Shown here piece by piece: positions 62,088 through 64,000 of a DNA stretch of 64,000 bases. The notes under the pieces were generated by a model that was not told the origin of the DNA, searched no databases, and saw only the letters and a program-made list of their open reading frames with translations. Where the stretch lies: the NCBI GenBank assembly GCA_030446805.1, contig JAUJMO010000001.1, positions 949,241 through 1,013,240 on the forward strand. The letters run 5' to 3'. The translations under genes were made by a program, and so were the position numbers. This DNA is from Caulobacteraceae bacterium. GTDB taxonomy: Bacteria > Pseudomonadota > Alphaproteobacteria > Caulobacterales > Caulobacteraceae. Position 1 is the stretch's first letter. Each line of letters opens with the position of its first letter.

Positions 62088-63119
62088 GTGACCTCCCCTA
62101 CCCTTCCCGATGCGGCCCCCGCCAACTGGGTGGACCGCTGGGCGCCCGCGCGCTTGCGGCCCTGGCTGCGGTTGGGCCGCTTCGATCGGCCAGTGGGGAT
62201 CTGGCTGCTGATGCTGCCCGGGTGGTGGGGCGTGGCGCTGGCGAGCGCGCTGGGCGGGCGGTGGCCGGACCCGCGGCTGCTGCTCCTCTTCTTCCTGGGC
62301 GCGGCGGTGATGCGGGCGGCGGGCTGCGCTTACAATGACGTCGTCGACCGAGACCTGGACCAGAAAGTCGCGCGGACGGCGGGGCGGCCGGTGGCGTCGG
62401 GAGCCATCAGCCGCAGGGCGGCGCTGGCCTATTCGGTGGGGTTCAGCCTGATCGGGCTGTTGGTCTTGCTCCAGCTGAACAGGACGGCTCAGCTGGTAGG
62501 CGTGGCGTCGGTGCTGCTGGTCGCGGCCTATCCCTTCATGAAACGGATCACCTGGTGGCCGCAGGCCTGGCTGGGGCTGACGTTCAATTGGGGCGCGCTG
62601 GTGGGAGTGGCGGCCGCGTTTCCGGTTGCGGTGGTCGGCTATCGAGCTGAGACCGCGCATAGGATCGCCGAGATGCTCGGGGGCATGCCCGACGATCTCG
62701 CCGGGTCGGTCAACGTCTACGCCATCCACACCGGCGCCCAGATATTCGTAATGGCCGCCGTGCTGCTCTACCTTTCGGGCGTCTTCTGGACGTTGGGCTA
62801 CGACACGATCTACGCCCTGCAGGATCTTGAAGACGACGCTCTAGCCGGAGTGAAATCCTCGGCCAGGCGACTGGGCAGGCGTACCCGGTTCGGGGTGGCG
62901 ATCCTTTACGCCCTCACCGCTGGCTTTGCGGTTCTGGTCGGCACCCAGGCTGGATTGAAGCCCCTCTTCTACGCTGGCGTGGTGCTGTTCGCGGCGCAGC
63001 TGGGCTGGCAAGTGCTGCGGCTGCGCTTGGACGATCCTCAGGGGGCGCTGCGGTTATTCAAATCGAACATCTGGGCGGGGCTGATCCTGTTCGCGGCCTT
63101 GGCGTTCGGTTTTGTCTGA
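62088..63119 (+). CDS. ubiA: 4-hydroxybenzoate polyprenyltransferase
   Basis: The integral membrane enzyme joins a polyprenyl chain to 4-hydroxybenzoate in ubiquinone synthesis. Both Asp-rich motifs are present: CAYNDVVDRDLDQKVARTAG (N83, D84, D87, D91) and YDTIYALQDLEDDALAGVKS (from about residue 238). About eight or nine helices are seen. The GTG at 62088 gives 343 residues, longer than the usual 290-310, owing to an N-terminal tail and a loop (ETAHRIAEMLGGMPDDLAGS). The 238-bp gap before it holds no gene I can support. Confidence 0.95.
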   Translation: MTSPTLPDAAPANWVDRWAPARLRPWLRLGRFDRPVGIWLLMLPGWWGVALASALGGRWPDPRLLLLFFLGAAVMRAAGCAYNDVVDRDLDQKVARTAGRPVASGAISRRAALAYSVGFSLIGLLVLLQLNRTAQLVGVASVLLVAAYPFMKRITWWPQAWLGLTFNWGALVGVAAAFPVAVVGYRAETAHRIAEMLGGMPDDLAGSVNVYAIHTGAQIFVMAAVLLYLSGVFWTLGYDTIYALQDLEDDALAGVKSSARRLGRRTRFGVAILYALTAGFAVLVGTQAGLKPLFYAGVVLFAAQLGWQVLRLRLDDPQGALRLFKSNIWAGLILFAALAFGFV

Positions 63120-63904
63120 TGAGGTCGCTGCTGCTAGGCCCCACGCTGGCGGGACTGGTAGGGTGCGCGCAGGCGGCGCAACGCTCCGAGCCGGAAATGG
63201 ACCAGTCTCGAGCTTCCAATGTCGAGAGGTCGGCCAAACACCTGCTTGCCCCCTCGTCGAGCTTCGATACGGAGCGGCTGATTCCCTTGCATGATGATGT
63301 AGGCGAGGTCCGGTTCCTCGCTCCGGCCGGGTTTCGTCCGACCGGCGGCGCGGACCTCCGCCTGCATATGAGCGTGGGTGGCCAGTTCGACGCTCGTCAC
63401 CTCGATTATGTGAAAGACGTGCTCGGCGTCGATCCTGATGCGGTAATCTTCAAGGCGGAGCACTTCGCAGACCGCACGCCCGGTCGCGCCTTGACGGTAG
63501 TCACCAGCCTCGCGGACAGCATGCACGGCGGCGAAGGGCTCCGGACCGCCACGGGCGTGATCCACGGCCTTCTCCTCATACCCGCGGGCGCGGACCCGGC
63601 CGGAGAGGTTCAATACCGTTCGGAAGATCGCTACGAGCCCACTGCACCGGATTGGCCGGCAAGGGGCCGCCCCGAGCGGACGATGCTGTTCTGCACGGCC
63701 GAACACGAGCTCGATGAGCTGATCGTCAACCGGTACTGCACCGATTACTTTCTGTACGATGAGCTCCTAGTGGAGGTGCGGTTCCAACACCGGCACTTGG
63801 CGAACTGGCGAGCTTACCGGTGCCGGGCTGTGGCCCTGATCCGAAGTTGGTCCACGCGGCCACGGGCCGACACGACGCCGTGCGGCGCAGCGGGGGCGAT
63901 TTGA
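63119..63904 (+). CDS. Hypothetical lipoprotein
   Basis: A 261-residue protein whose N-terminus has a lipobox (LLLGPTLAGLVGC), overlapping the ubiA stop (TGATG). The body has recognisable alternation but no known family: GADLRLHMSVGGQFDARHLD, FADRTPGRALTVVTSLADSM, TMLFCTAEHELDELIVNRYC. Codon use is less GC-biased than in its neighbours, which could mean recent acquisition or relaxed selection. The next gene starts inside its stop. Confidence 0.65.
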   Translation: MRSLLLGPTLAGLVGCAQAAQRSEPEMDQSRASNVERSAKHLLAPSSSFDTERLIPLHDDVGEVRFLAPAGFRPTGGADLRLHMSVGGQFDARHLDYVKDVLGVDPDAVIFKAEHFADRTPGRALTVVTSLADSMHGGEGLRTATGVIHGLLLIPAGADPAGEVQYRSEDRYEPTAPDWPARGRPERTMLFCTAEHELDELIVNRYCTDYFLYDELLVEVRFQHRHLANWRAYRCRAVALIRSWSTRPRADTTPCGAAGAI

Positions 63905-64000
63905 TCGCGGATGCCCGCGCCTTTATCCTGGCCAACACCACCCTGCAGGCCCCGCCGCATGCGCCGGAACTGCGGCTGCACCTGGCCGACGAGGTCACAC
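63901..64000 (+). CDS. SAM methyltransferase (ETF-beta lysine methyltransferase-like), partial
   Basis: From the TTG at 63901, overlapping the lipoprotein stop as TTGA, the frame reads LIADARAFILANTTLQAPPH and then APELRLHLADEV to the window edge. This N-terminus is typical of alphaproteobacterial METTL20/Nnt1-type methyltransferases annotated as ETFB lysine methyltransferases. Only 33 residues are visible, so the assignment rests on the leader helix. Confidence 0.7.
   Translation, partial: MIADARAFILANTTLQAPPHAPELRLHLADEVT

Noticed and set aside
1-64000. CRISPR array, prophage or insertion sequence
   Set aside because: No regular repeat-spacer pattern, transposase, integrase or target-site duplication was seen on reading the sequence.

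Overview
The window is GC-rich, densely coding DNA from an alphaproteobacterium, most likely a Caulobacterales member (Caulobacter, Phenylobacterium or Brevundimonas type). The grounds are a Caulobacter-type flagellin with a sigma-54 promoter, a two-piece circularly permuted tmRNA next to an alpha-type SspB, a DUF2336 gene, a C13-family peptidase, tandem S46 dipeptidyl-peptidases, and Caulobacter-like promoter motifs. No phage, transposon, CRISPR array, rRNA or ordinary tRNA gene was seen. It reads as chromosomal core and near-core DNA.

Layout. 1-1781: flagellar filament locus on the minus strand (flagellin-like protein, FlaG, flagellin). 2024-9595: carB, greA, a small ORF, an ELM1-family gene, trxB and a SleB-type cell-wall hydrolase. 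9791-13844: NAD de novo synthesis operon nadA-macrodomain-nadB-nadC behind two copies of a palindromic operator. 13900-18657: small disordered proteins, a membrane protein, a GNAT, a VWA/CoxE-like protein, a methyltransferase, a haem-oxygenase-like protein and a small exported protein. 18711-22737: ssrA (tmRNA), sspB, a legumain-like peptidase and a serine hydrolase. 22746-31572: RND efflux pump, class II aldolase, glpK, DUF2336 and nadK. 31659-36247: an Hpt protein, then a ferric-iron ABC importer with a Fur-like box. 36278-41119: amino-acid dehydrogenase, alpha/beta hydrolase, thioesterase, GST and a nucleoside transporter. 41186-54547: two S46 peptidases, a DevBCA-type ABC exporter, TldD, a TonB-dependent receptor and a POT peptide transporter. 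54648-64000: DUF72, gshA-rsmE, a cysteine-cluster protein, an ABC exporter, a methyltransferase, ubiA, a lipoprotein and the start of another methyltransferase.

How genes fit together. NAD metabolism appears twice: nadABC with an ADP-ribose-binding macrodomain protein embedded in the operon, and nadK. The tmRNA tag and the adaptor that recognises such tags lie side by side. Exported dipeptidyl-peptidases, a TonB receptor and a dipeptide transporter within 13 kb suggest peptide scavenging. Several genes start at TTG inside the stop codon of the gene before (TTGA), so translational coupling looks common here. I found no clearly new defence or mobile system. The most interesting items are the macrodomain inside the nad operon, the ssrA-sspB-C13 peptidase cluster, and the recurrent TTGA junctions.
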